7,448 nt of DNA from Candidatus Kapaibacterium sp. (GCA_027858275.1 JAQIDA010000036.1:1-7448), one strand, 5' to 3'; shown: positions 1-7,246, counted from the first letter of the stretch. The notes: generated from the sequence alone by a model not told the origin. Made by a program: numbers and translations.

Positions 1-2
1 AG

Positions 3-2474
3 CAAATTCGAGTTTTCAAAGGCGGCGCAATAATTCAAATGTATTTTGATGATAAAGATTCAATGACAGCTTTCAATGATGTTGGTGATGTTGCTGTATC
101 TGCTGACAAAGGCAAAACATGGATTGCTGTAGCAACTCTTGGAGATTCTGTAACTGATGTCACGGATTACCCGGGAGGTTACTTACTCAGGTTAAAAGAA
201 GAACTAATCAGTATAAATAAAAAATACGAGATAATAGCAAAGACTGAATTCTTTAATGATCCGAGATTAAAACACTTGGTATTTGCTTTTGAAAGAACAA
301 CAGCTTATTTTAAAGGTCTGTTGATTGCAAGAGCCGATTCATCAAGACTCATAAGATTTGACTCGCTTCTGAATGTCTATGATACTGTCTCTTGTTTTGA
401 TGAACTTGCCGGACTGTTGCCCCTTGATGCATACTATCAGATTTATGCTGACGAAGAGTACTTTTATAATCGCATTAGAGATAGTATTTATCGCACTAAA
501 GATTTTGTCAATATTGAGAAAATAGCTGTCGTTCCCGACCATTGTTTCAAATATAAACCATTAAACGGTAAAATATATATAGTCAGGAATTCTCCATTTA
601 CGACAAATCGAATGTTTTGTGAGCTATACCAAGTGGATTCCGTTGATTCTTTGAGTCTTATTTCTAAGTTTGAAAGCATTGAAAACGCCTATCGTGTAAT
701 ACTGCGAGATTTTACGGTGATTAACAACAAATGGTTTGTCGGGGGGCTTGGAAAATCACTGTATTCCGCTAACATTGGAGAAAGCATTGAAAGTGATTGT
801 AAACTAATATCAAATAACTATATGTTGGGAGCCGGTTTGCCCCCGGACAGATTGTCGGATTCGTCATACTTGGTCTGTTGCGGCGGGTTTGACGGTGTAT
901 ACGACAGCAGAATATACAGAACTGACAACCGGGGATTGACTTTTTATCCGACTGTCGACATAGATAACAATTCGGTATTCAACGGTCTCATGTCATTTCA
1001 TTTTAAATATTGGGACGCAGAAAATAAAAGATTATATCTTGGAGGAGACAGCTCAGCTTATGAACCCGTTGTTTTGATTTCTGATGATTTTGGGAAAAAC
1101 TTTGTAAAAAAAGAATTTAGTATCAATCGCCGGCACAATTATCCGGTACCTGTCTCCAAAGTAAAAAAAAGAGACAAATACTTGTATACATCGCACCATA
1201 CAGTATATAACAAAAAATATAGAACCGGAATCGTAACCTTTGATTTGGATATGAATGTTGTTCACCGACATCTTGATTCATTAATGGCAATAACTTATGT
1301 TAATTCTTGGGACACAAATACATATTTAGTTCATTGTCTTAACGATTCAGCGAAGAAATATCAAGTAAGATTTTTAGAAAAGGGGCAAGCTTGGGTGGAT
1401 ATAAAAACTTATGATTCTTCAACCGTATTTGTCTACACAAAAGATATTGATTTTCAGGGAAGAAAATATCTTGCAATTGTTAACTACCATTCCGATGAAA
1501 GTACGTGCTCAATAGATTTATGTGACCTTGAACTCAGACAAATAGAAACAGTTCTGAAATACAAAGTAAGGAGCAAAAAACCATATAAGTTTAAATTGCA
1601 TAATGCAATTGAGGGAGTTGCTGACACACTCTATATATGCGCCGAAGACACTTTATACAGTATGACTGATTATCGTGATAGATCAACTTGGGCTAAATAT
1701 GTATTGCCTGACAATGGCAGAATTCTGCGTACACTAAAGAAATTCGGCAACGTATTCTATGTCCGTTACGTTGACGACAACAACTCAGACTACACTCCTT
1801 ATTGGATGACACTCGGCGAACCTGAGCCAAAGCCTCAAGCAGAAATAGTCGCATCAGATAAAGACTTTGGAGAAATTGATATTTGGCTTACGGAATTCCC
1901 GGAGAATACCCTTTCCGTCTCCAACCCATCCCAAACCGCAGAGCTGATAATAACAGCCCGCTCCCAACTCCACAGCCCGGTTTTCACAACAGACCTGCCC
2001 CTGATGACACCGGACGATCCCCTAATAATTCCCGCCGGAGGATCCTACGATTACGAACTAAACTTCGCCCCGAGTGAAGTAAAAGAATACAGAGACAGCA
2101 TAATATTCTACAGCAACGCTATGGGCAGCGACAGCACAGCCCGCTTCAGCGGCAGCGGCATAGACACAACAACATCCATAGAAGAACTCGAAAAAGTCAG
2201 CTATCTTTACGCATATCCTCCATATCCCATGCCCGCAAAACAGTTAGTCAGCTCACTTATCTACTTCGACAACGAAATCTTAGCGGAAGAAGTGGAAGTG
2301 TTCGACAGATTCGGCGTGAAAGTCGGGGATGCCGAGGATATATCAATAGATAAAGTAAAATCTTATAGTGCGATACTTTCTTGGAATTGCTCCGGCGTCC
2401 CGACAGGTGTGTATTTTATCAGGGTTCGGAACGGTGGGACAATTAAAGTGTTGAAAGTGATTGTGAAGAAGTAG
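3..2474 (+). CDS. T9SS-secreted Asp-box repeat protein with ASH-like domain (5' partial)
   Basis: The frame is open from base 3, and the codons before the first ATG (39) read as protein, so the true start lies left of the window. Numbering from that ATG gives 811 residues. Asp-box (BNR-type) motifs S-x-D-x-G-x-T-W are seen at residues 21-28 (SADKGKTW), more weakly at 348-355 (SDDFGKNF) and about 294-302 (RTDNRGLTF). They suggest a beta-propeller of the sialidase/sortilin/YCF48 type. Residues about 602-708 resemble an ASH/choice-of-anchor-D Ig-like domain (DFGEIDIW, LNFAPSE, FSGSGID). Residues about 722-811 fit a T9SS type A sorting domain: YPPYPMP, VEVFDRFGVKV, PTGVYFIRV and the basic end VIVKK. 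This implies export across the outer membrane and cleavage of the tail. No sialidase catalytic residues were identified, so an enzymatic role is not claimed. Codon use changes sharply near base 1860. Family is fairly sure; function is unknown. Confidence 0.85.
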   Translation, partial: QIRVFKGGAIIQMYFDDKDSMTAFNDVGDVAVSADKGKTWIAVATLGDSVTDVTDYPGGYLLRLKEELISINKKYEIIAKTEFFNDPRLKHLVFAFERTTAYFKGLLIARADSSRLIRFDSLLNVYDTVSCFDELAGLLPLDAYYQIYADEEYFYNRIRDSIYRTKDFVNIEKIAVVPDHCFKYKPLNGKIYIVRNSPFTTNRMFCELYQVDSVDSLSLISKFESIENAYRVILRDFTVINNKWFVGGLGKSLYSANIGESIESDCKLISNNYMLGAGLPPDRLSDSSYLVCCGGFDGVYDSRIYRTDNRGLTFYPTVDIDNNSVFNGLMSFHFKYWDAENKRLYLGGDSSAYEPVVLISDDFGKNFVKKEFSINRRHNYPVPVSKVKKRDKYLYTSHHTVYNKKYRTGIVTFDLDMNVVHRHLDSLMAITYVNSWDTNTYLVHCLNDSAKKYQVRFLEKGQAWVDIKTYDSSTVFVYTKDIDFQGRKYLAIVNYHSDESTCSIDLCDLELRQIETVLKYKVRSKKPYKFKLHNAIEGVADTLYICAEDTLYSMTDYRDRSTWAKYVLPDNGRILRTLKKFGNVFYVRYVDDNNSDYTPYWMTLGEPEPKPQAEIVASDKDFGEIDIWLTEFPENTLSVSNPSQTAELIITARSQLHSPVFTTDLPLMTPDDPLIIPAGGSYDYELNFAPSEVKEYRDSIIFYSNAMGSDSTARFSGSGIDTTTSIEELEKVSYLYAYPPYPMPAKQLVSSLIYFDNEILAEEVEVFDRFGVKVGDAEDISIDKVKSYSAILSWNCSGVPTGVYFIRVRNGGTIKVLKVIVKK

Positions 2475-2491
2475 AAGAGAATATTATTGAG

Positions 2492-2511
2492 CAAGGGAGC
2501 ATGCTCCCTTG
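2492..2511. repeat. Perfect 20-bp palindrome between convergent genes
   Basis: CAAGGGAGCATGCTCCCTTG is its own reverse complement. It starts 18 bases after the stop of the T9SS protein and lies 47 bases beyond the stop of the convergent TldE-like gene. As RNA it would form an 8-bp GC-rich stem with a CATG loop on either strand. Neither side has a run of T, so it is not a standard intrinsic terminator. It could be a bidirectional transcript-end hairpin, a dispersed intergenic repeat or a protein-binding site. Confidence 0.7.
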
Positions 2512-2534
2512 TCCAAGTTCAAACACAACACAAA

Positions 2535-2549
2535 ACTCATCGGATGAGT
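2535..2549 (-). terminator. Weak terminator-like hairpin after the TldE-like gene
   Basis: On the minus strand, ACTCAT-CCG-ATGAGT forms a 6-bp stem with a 3-nt loop. It begins 8 bases after the TGA stop (2558-2560) and is followed by TTTTGTGTTG. Position and trailing T residues fit an end for the tld operon transcript. The stem is short and AT-rich, so efficiency is doubtful. The 20-bp palindrome further downstream may act with it. Confidence 0.35.
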
Positions 2550-2557
2550 ATAAAAAA

Positions 2558-4333
2558 TCATTCACCAAGCGGATTCGCTATAAGCGGCGGCTTTTTGAAA
2601 TCATCTTCAATCAGACGCATTTCGCCGTCTTCGAACAGCAGATCGGGAGATATTATTGTAGTGTTAATGTATTGATCGCCGCCGGACACATAAGGAGAAG
2701 TCACCGAAGGTGCCCAATAATTCAAGATATATTCATTATGACTCACTAAAATAATATCCTTGAAAGATTGTACCGTGAAGCCGCTGCCTTGTAGACCGCG
2801 AACGAGTTCTTCTTTTCCGTCGGGATAAACTTTGTATACCATAATAGGAGAGAATTTGCCGTTACCACGAGGAATATTCAGATTGCCGCCGCTGATGCGA
2901 TACAATGAAGTATACATCACATTCAGATCAGTTAATTTACGAACGATCAAGCCGTAAGGAAGCTCTCTGTCCTTGCAGAGTTTCATCATCCGCTCGCTCA
3001 ATTCCTTTTTGGATTTGGAATGCTTGACATCGGCTGAAACGAAGATGTTGCTGAGCATAGGCGCGCCGCCTCGACGGTGTCCGTTAGATTTTCTGACTCG
3101 GCGAGTCGGAACTCTGCTCGACAAAAGCGTTTTCAAATATCCGTTTTTCACTAAAGTGACATTTTCAGAATCCACTCCGTCATCGTCAAATACAGATGAG
3201 CCGACAAGCTTTGTTCCCATAAAAGTAGTTTCTTGAGGCTTGGCGTCAACCGACATAAATTCGGGCAATACTCGACCGCCGATTTTCGATTGAAAAGCAG
3301 TGAATCTGTCGCTTTGCTGCACGCCGCCTTCAGTCATCGGCATACGCTGAGTGGCAAGGTTGGGGGCAAACATCTGAGCCATAATCTGAGCCGAAGCTTC
3401 ATCAGCGAAGATTAGCGGACCGGAATAAGGCTCATCCAAAACCGGAGCTTTGTTTAAATCAGACAATTCCTGAGCCATGTGTCTTACTGACGCGATTAAT
3501 TCCGAATTAGTCGGCAGATCGGATGGACCGTTCCTCAAAATTTGGAAGTAATTTGCCAGTGGCATTCCGTCGTCATTCTGGGTAAACGCTACCGCTTCGA
3601 GTCCGGTCATTGAAGATTGCTTAACATATTCCATACCTTCGCTGTTTACATAGTATACAGTTTTCGGCAGGTATTCCATGCTTAGACCGGATGCGTCAAT
3701 ATCTTTGAAATCCTTGAATATTGCGGATAAATCGCGAAGTAGATTTTCGTGTTTCTTAATGCCGAAATCAGTGAATTTTCCTATGAATCCTTTTTTCTCC
3801 GCAGGAACTCTCAAGAAATCGTGAGTAGTGTCCTTGCGCATTCTGTTTTTCATAGTCGCTGTTTTTTTGGAGTACAGCTCCGCTGCTTGTTTGTATGCCG
3901 CATCAGTTGCCAGCCAGAGCTGACGGCGGAGGGATTCGTAATCGGCTTCGGGCGAAATTCTTCTGCCTTTGAAGCGTTCCTCATCGTCGCCGCTGCCGAA
4001 GAAACTCAGAGAGAAATCGAAAAAGTTTGTGTTATCTGTTTTATAATTACCTACTCGGATGCCTACCGTGACATTAGCCGTTTTTGTTGTTTCGCTGTTG
4101 ACCAAGCTGCCAAGCGTCGCGCTTATATAACTGCTTTCCTTAAACTCAACTTTGTATTCGACATAATACGGACGTTCCAGCGATTCAAGTTTGAGCTCTT
4201 TCATCGAGCGGCTGATTTCGTCGCGCATGGCGCTGATAATATCATCTCTTTTTTGTGCCGAAGCGTCTTGAATGCCCCCGAATATGCTAATCGTGAGAAC
4301 AAGCAATAATATGTTTCTAATCATATTTTTCAT
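2558..4333 (-). CDS. Secreted TldE/PmbA-like protein, catalytically degenerate TldD paralogue
   Basis: This 591-residue member of the TldD/PmbA family is longer than the usual 450-480 residues of cytoplasmic forms. The N-terminus has a basic start, a hydrophobic core (residues 7-19) and a likely cleavage site after DASA (residue 26), so export is expected. It aligns with the upstream paralogue at ATDAAYKQA (142-150), YYVNSEG (227-233), DDGMPL (254-259), SGPLIF (304-309), KSNGHRR (415-421) and PIMVYKVYPDG (496-506). Aligned without gaps from the shared SGP, the HExxxH positions are A319, Q320 and P324, and the C-terminal zinc-ligand cysteine is also absent. TldE/PmbA subunits lack the metal site while partnering TldD, so this is inferred to be the non-catalytic partner. 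The ATG at 4333 is preceded by AGGA at 9 bases. It lies 53 bases after the TldD-like gene, probably in one operon. It ends in KPPLIANP, echoing its partner's tail. Confidence 0.9.
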   Translation of the reverse strand: MKNMIRNILLLVLTISIFGGIQDASAQKRDDIISAMRDEISRSMKELKLESLERPYYVEYKVEFKESSYISATLGSLVNSETTKTANVTVGIRVGNYKTDNTNFFDFSLSFFGSGDDEERFKGRRISPEADYESLRRQLWLATDAAYKQAAELYSKKTATMKNRMRKDTTHDFLRVPAEKKGFIGKFTDFGIKKHENLLRDLSAIFKDFKDIDASGLSMEYLPKTVYYVNSEGMEYVKQSSMTGLEAVAFTQNDDGMPLANYFQILRNGPSDLPTNSELIASVRHMAQELSDLNKAPVLDEPYSGPLIFADEASAQIMAQMFAPNLATQRMPMTEGGVQQSDRFTAFQSKIGGRVLPEFMSVDAKPQETTFMGTKLVGSSVFDDDGVDSENVTLVKNGYLKTLLSSRVPTRRVRKSNGHRRGGAPMLSNIFVSADVKHSKSKKELSERMMKLCKDRELPYGLIVRKLTDLNVMYTSLYRISGGNLNIPRGNGKFSPIMVYKVYPDGKEELVRGLQGSGFTVQSFKDIILVSHNEYILNYWAPSVTSPYVSGGDQYINTTIISPDLLFEDGEMRLIEDDFKKPPLIANPLGE

Positions 4334-4386
4334 TTATTTATATCCTGTTTTTGTTTAATTTTAATAATAAATATCATCAAATTGAA

Positions 4387-6075
4387 TTATGGAGTTTTTT
4401 TGATTTTCGGAGCGTTCAAAAGCGGAGGCTTTGCCTGAGATTTTGCTTTTTTCTGCACTTCAATTTTAGAAACAAGTATGCTTGGTGAACATGCCGATAC
4501 GGGAACTCCGCCGGATTCAGCTCCGCAAGTTCCGTTGAAAACGCCGTTGTCGTCACCGGCAGCGATTATATTTGAAAAAGTGGTGAGAGGCGTACCGATA
4601 AGGTCAGCTCCTCGAACCAGTTGATCGGGACTGCCGTCAACGAATATTTTATATACAACCAAAGGATTGACATTAAACGAATTAGGAATTGTTCTGCCGG
4701 TAAAAGTGAAACCGCCCTGAACTTTTACGAACAAGAGGCCGAATTCTTTTTCCTGCTTTTTACACTCTTCGATAAGCACTTTGCGCAAATCATCAAGAGG
4801 CATTTCTTTTTTAGGAATTACCAAGAGATTCGACTGGCGCGAAACTGCTTTGTATCCTGCCTGACGGCGGCCGTGTCCGTTGGATTTATTGAATCCGTCG
4901 ATCGGGGAACGTGACATAAGGAAATTCTTAAAAATACCGTTTTCTACGATAGTAACTTTTTGTCCCTCAATTCCTTCGTCATCATACTTATAATAGCCGG
5001 AAACAGGAACGCCTTTGTATTCTTTAATAGTAGGATCGAAAACGACATCAACGAAATCAGCGATGATCTTCTCGCCTACTGAACTTTTGAAAGTCTGAGC
5101 GTCGGTCGGGTCTTTCAGACGATGACCTTCCACACGGTGACCGAAAATCTCATGAAAAAATACGCCTGAAGCTGAGCCGCTGAGAATCGCCGGCCCTGAA
5201 AAAGTTGTCATAAGCGGAGCGTCGCGGAGATCTTTGAGGGACTGCATCATTTTTATCAAATCGACTCGCATATCTTGTTCAGAGGGTAGACCGTCCGGCG
5301 AAAATGCGAAATAGCTCTCGTATAAGGGGAGGCTCATTCCGTCATCCGCCTTAGTTTGCGCTGATAGATATACTTTCACGAATGGTTCGGAGTGGAAAAT
5401 TTCCGAGCCTTCGGAACTGATAAAATATTTATTTTTGATCACAATACTGAATGAAACAGCGCCGTAATAAATTTTTTCGTCATAGGTAAAAAGCTGTGAC
5501 AAGCGCCGCAAACGATTTTTCCATTCTTCTTTATCAAAATCGAATTTAACTTCTTTTTCACTGTATTTATATATCTGATCTTTGGATAAATCAGCTGAAG
5601 TATCTTCTTCTTTTACTTTTACAGCGCGATTTGTCAGAAGTTTTTCATATTTCTGGACGGCTGACTTATAAGCGGCGTCGGTGCTGTACCAGATTTTTGA
5701 ACGCAATGCCTTTTCATCATCTTCCACGGGAAGATCAGCTGAGATCAGTCCGCCGCCGAAGCTAAACGCCTGTCCGCGAATAATATGAGTATTATCAAAA
5801 GCAGGACTGCCGACACGAAGATCAATATCAAGGGTACGACTTACAGATTTCGTGTCATTTTGAATCTTACCGAATTGCGCGGAAAGATTTATAGTTTTCA
5901 GCTCAGTAATACCGTAAGAAATGAAATACGGGGGAAATTCCTCGCCTTTGAGTTGTTCCATTGTGCCGGCGATTTCTGCGTTTGCCGCTTTGATAATCAG
6001 CGCAGGGTCTGCCTGAACGGCAAAAGCGGCGAGCAGCAGCATAACAATCGCCAAACTTGCGAATCGATTTTTCAT
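4387..6075 (-). CDS. Secreted TldD-family zinc metallopeptidase (catalytic subunit)
   Basis: This 562-residue TldD-family protein has a signal peptide: MKNR, a hydrophobic core (residues 7-20) and probable cleavage after AVQA (residue 22). The protease signature HEIFGH is at residues 308-313 (bases 5137-5154), extended as HRVEGH. A later GTCG...GGVPVS segment places a cysteine at residue 517. In characterised TldD the two histidines and a C-terminal cysteine bind zinc and the glutamate is catalytic; all are kept here. Other family marks are SSEGSE (220-225), SNGHGRR (398-404) and PLVVYKIFVDG (471-481). E. coli TldD works with TldE in the cytoplasm on peptides such as microcin B17 precursor; this copy should act outside the cytoplasm. 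It is the first gene of a pair with the TldE-like gene. The ATG at 6075 has GGAAAG five bases upstream. The tail KPPLLNAP (549-556) is followed by a basic end. Family is certain; substrate is unknown. Confidence 0.93.
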   Translation of the reverse strand: MKNRFASLAIVMLLLAAFAVQADPALIIKAANAEIAGTMEQLKGEEFPPYFISYGITELKTINLSAQFGKIQNDTKSVSRTLDIDLRVGSPAFDNTHIIRGQAFSFGGGLISADLPVEDDEKALRSKIWYSTDAAYKSAVQKYEKLLTNRAVKVKEEDTSADLSKDQIYKYSEKEVKFDFDKEEWKNRLRRLSQLFTYDEKIYYGAVSFSIVIKNKYFISSEGSEIFHSEPFVKVYLSAQTKADDGMSLPLYESYFAFSPDGLPSEQDMRVDLIKMMQSLKDLRDAPLMTTFSGPAILSGSASGVFFHEIFGHRVEGHRLKDPTDAQTFKSSVGEKIIADFVDVVFDPTIKEYKGVPVSGYYKYDDEGIEGQKVTIVENGIFKNFLMSRSPIDGFNKSNGHGRRQAGYKAVSRQSNLLVIPKKEMPLDDLRKVLIEECKKQEKEFGLLFVKVQGGFTFTGRTIPNSFNVNPLVVYKIFVDGSPDQLVRGADLIGTPLTTFSNIIAAGDDNGVFNGTCGAESGGVPVSACSPSILVSKIEVQKKAKSQAKPPLLNAPKIKKTP

Positions 6076-6125
6076 AAAGTCTTTCCAAATATTAGTATAG
6101 TTACTGTTTCATTGTTTTAATCGCC

Positions 6126-6133
6126 CAAATATA
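6126..6133 (-). promoter_or_regulatory. Candidate Bacteroidota-type -7 element of the tld operon
   Basis: On the minus strand, TATATTTG matches the TAnnTTTG consensus of Bacteroidota housekeeping promoters, 50 bases before the TldD-like start. No clear TTG-type -33 element is seen at the usual distance, so the call rests on one box in AT-rich sequence. An inverted repeat (6154-6168) lies just upstream of it. Confidence 0.4.
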
Positions 6134-6153
6134 AGCTCGGCACGATCGGTTTG

Positions 6154-6168
6154 ATATACATAGTATAT
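6154..6168. promoter_or_regulatory. AT-rich inverted repeat, possible operator of the tld operon
   Basis: ATATAC-ATA-GTATAT is a perfect 6-bp inverted repeat with a 3-bp spacer. It lies 20 bases upstream of the candidate -7 element, about where a regulator or the -33 box would sit. In such AT-rich sequence it could be chance. Confidence 0.25.
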
Positions 6169-6210
6169 TGTTATTTCGACTTTGAAAAGGTGGTATTATT
6201 GTATAAAGAG

Positions 6211-6433
6211 GGATAAGAGTTGAACAGGATTGGACGGATTGGAATGATTAAGAGGATTAAGAGAGGAGAAGAAATATATTCTTAATCCTGTTTATCCTCT
6301 TAATCCTCTTCCATCCTGTTCAAATCTTTACGGATTAAGAGTGGGAGTGAACAGGATTTGAGGATTGAAGCGATTAAGAGGGAGAAAACAATCTTAATCC
6401 TGTCCATCCTCTAAATCCTCTTGAATCCTGTTC
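6211..6433. repeat. Cluster of 9-nt-period AGGAT repeats forming two tandem hairpins
   Basis: This gene-free stretch is built from degenerate 9-nt units such as GAACAGGAT, TGGACGGAT, TAAGAGGAT and AAACAGGAT, on the plus strand in two left arms and on the minus strand in two right arms. Hairpin 1 has arms about 6222-6262 and 6280-6321 around a 17-nt loop. Hairpin 2 has arms about 6349-6379 and 6392-6433. Both outer ends are GAACAGGAT/ATCCTGTTC. A 27-base joint separates them and repeats the GGATTAAGAG lead-in seen at 6211-6219. The cluster begins two bases beyond the lipoprotein stop codon and ends before the tld promoter. From memory, ACAGGATTA-type 9-nt repeats occur between genes in environmental Bacteroidota-like genomes; this is unverified. 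It could end or stabilise the lipoprotein transcript, or be a dispersed element. Confidence 0.8.
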
Positions 6434-6435
6434 AA

Positions 6436-6885
6436 CTATCTGCGAGTTCCGACAGCCACGGCAGCGTCATAGCCGGGCAGAGAATATTCTAACATCTCGA
6501 TGGCAAATTCACCCCATTCAATTGTAAATGAGTTGTCGGAATTCATTTTTCCGCTGTAGTTGTTGGTCGGCAAAATATCATTATGAAATTCGAAATTGTC
6601 GCCGTCAGCGCTGAACACCCATCCCATAGTTTGTTCCTCTCGCTCGCCTTCCATAAGAGTCCAAGTCAACAAAGTATTGCCCTCAATCGAGAATACATTA
6701 ATACTCGGATAGGAGACGACAGGCTCTTGGTCGCCTGAAGAATCCGTAAAGGTCACAATTACATCCCAAGTTCCGTTAAGGGCGTAATCGTCATAAGACG
6801 GTCCGGCAGGATCGGAATCTTCACTGCAAGAAAATAATCCGAAAATTAAAGTGAGAGAAATGGCTAATGCAAAAAACTTTTTCAT
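6436..6885 (-). CDS. Small lipoprotein of unknown function, lipocalin-like pattern possible
   Basis: From the ATG at 6885 the product is 149 residues. This start has GGAG six bases upstream and gives a clean signal: MKKFF, a hydrophobic core and lipobox LFSC with the lipidated cysteine at residue 20. A TTG 12 bases further upstream is less likely. After the cysteine comes SEDSD, an acidic run like the lipoprotein export signals that send Bacteroidota lipoproteins to the cell surface, so outer-membrane or surface placement is inferred. The mature part is short and rich in beta-type alternation: LNGTWDVIVTF (36-46), then repeated strands and turns, ending GTRR. The early GTW followed by strands is reminiscent of lipocalin-like domains, but this is only a pattern. 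No catalytic motif is seen. The TAG stop lies two bases from the repeat cluster, with the tld operon further downstream on the same strand. Confidence 0.8.
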   Translation of the reverse strand: MKKFFALAISLTLIFGLFSCSEDSDPAGPSYDDYALNGTWDVIVTFTDSSGDQEPVVSYPSINVFSIEGNTLLTWTLMEGEREEQTMGWVFSADGDNFEFHNDILPTNNYSGKMNSDNSFTIEWGEFAIEMLEYSLPGYDAAVAVGTRR

Positions 6886-7246
6886 TCTGAACTCCAATAG
6901 TTATTAAAAACGTTTCCGGTACTCTAAGTATTCTAATTTTATTGTCAAAATTGTTGGATCTAAGCCTGTCAATAATATAACACATTTTGCTACTCAGGCA
7001 ACTACAAAACGTAGTGAATATTGTCTGAATTAGATCGAACATTGTTAATTGATTCTATCTACTCTCCACAGCCCAAAGCTTTCCGTGCTTTCAAAACCCA
7101 CTTCTCTCAATCGAGAAGTGAAGAATTTCTATATTCAAAAGACTTTCATTTGTTCTCATTATTTTAAAAGGAGAAGTACAATATTTGACAGTTTATTTAC
7201 TATATTATCTGAAGAAAGTTTAATTAATCAGATTGAATATCACAAC
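6886..7246. other. AT-rich region between divergent coding segments
   Basis: No gene is supported here. It should hold the lipoprotein promoter (minus strand) and possibly one for the segment to the right. On the minus strand two TTGACA hexamers occur in the first 100 bases upstream of the lipoprotein. One (6943-6948 in plus coordinates) is followed after 16 bases by TAGAGT, a poor -10. A good ribosome-binding-like AAAAGGAG is at 7166-7173 on the plus strand, but no standard start codon follows it in a lasting frame. The only clean structure is the hairpin at 7099-7120. Confidence 0.5.
7099..7120. other. Perfect 8-bp stem hairpin upstream of the right-edge gene
   Basis: CACTTCTC and GAGAAGTG form a perfect 8-bp inverted repeat around the loop TCAATC. 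On the plus strand it is followed by AAGAATTTCT, and on the minus strand by GGGTTTTG, so neither side is a convincing terminator. It could be an operator, a leader hairpin of the plus-strand transcript, or a weak transcript end. Confidence 0.45.

Noticed and set aside
39..41. ATG at 39 as the true start of the T9SS protein
   Set aside because: The frame is open upstream with protein-like codons, there is no signal peptide after this ATG, and a T9SS cargo should have one, so the start is outside the window.
1883..2077. 64-codon plus-strand frame inside the T9SS protein gene
   Set aside because: It is an alternative frame in the GC-rich ASH segment, rich in P and R, as expected of a frame shadow.
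2487..2749. Two overlapping short plus-strand frames across the convergent gap
   Set aside because: Both start in or near the palindrome, run antisense into the TldE-like gene, and show no protein-like features.
3749..4309. 186-codon plus-strand open frame opposite the TldE-like gene
   Set aside because: It lies wholly antisense to a well-supported protein gene, its translation is rich in F, C and R typical of a complementary-strand shadow, and no family is recognisable.
6211..6433. CRISPR array
   Set aside because: The units are 9 nt, degenerate and contiguous, and are arranged as inverted arms; there are no direct repeats of CRISPR length with unique spacers.
6895..6897. TTG at 6897 (minus strand) as start of the lipoprotein
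   Set aside because: The ATG 12 bases downstream has GGAG at good spacing, and the TTG overlaps that ribosome-binding site.
6821..7042. 73-codon minus-strand frame with an ATG at 7042
   Set aside because: It overlaps the lipoprotein start in another frame and its translation has no recognisable domain or regular protein character.
7185..7208. TTGACA followed by TATTAT as a plus-strand promoter
   Set aside because: The spacing is only 12 bases, far from the usual 17.
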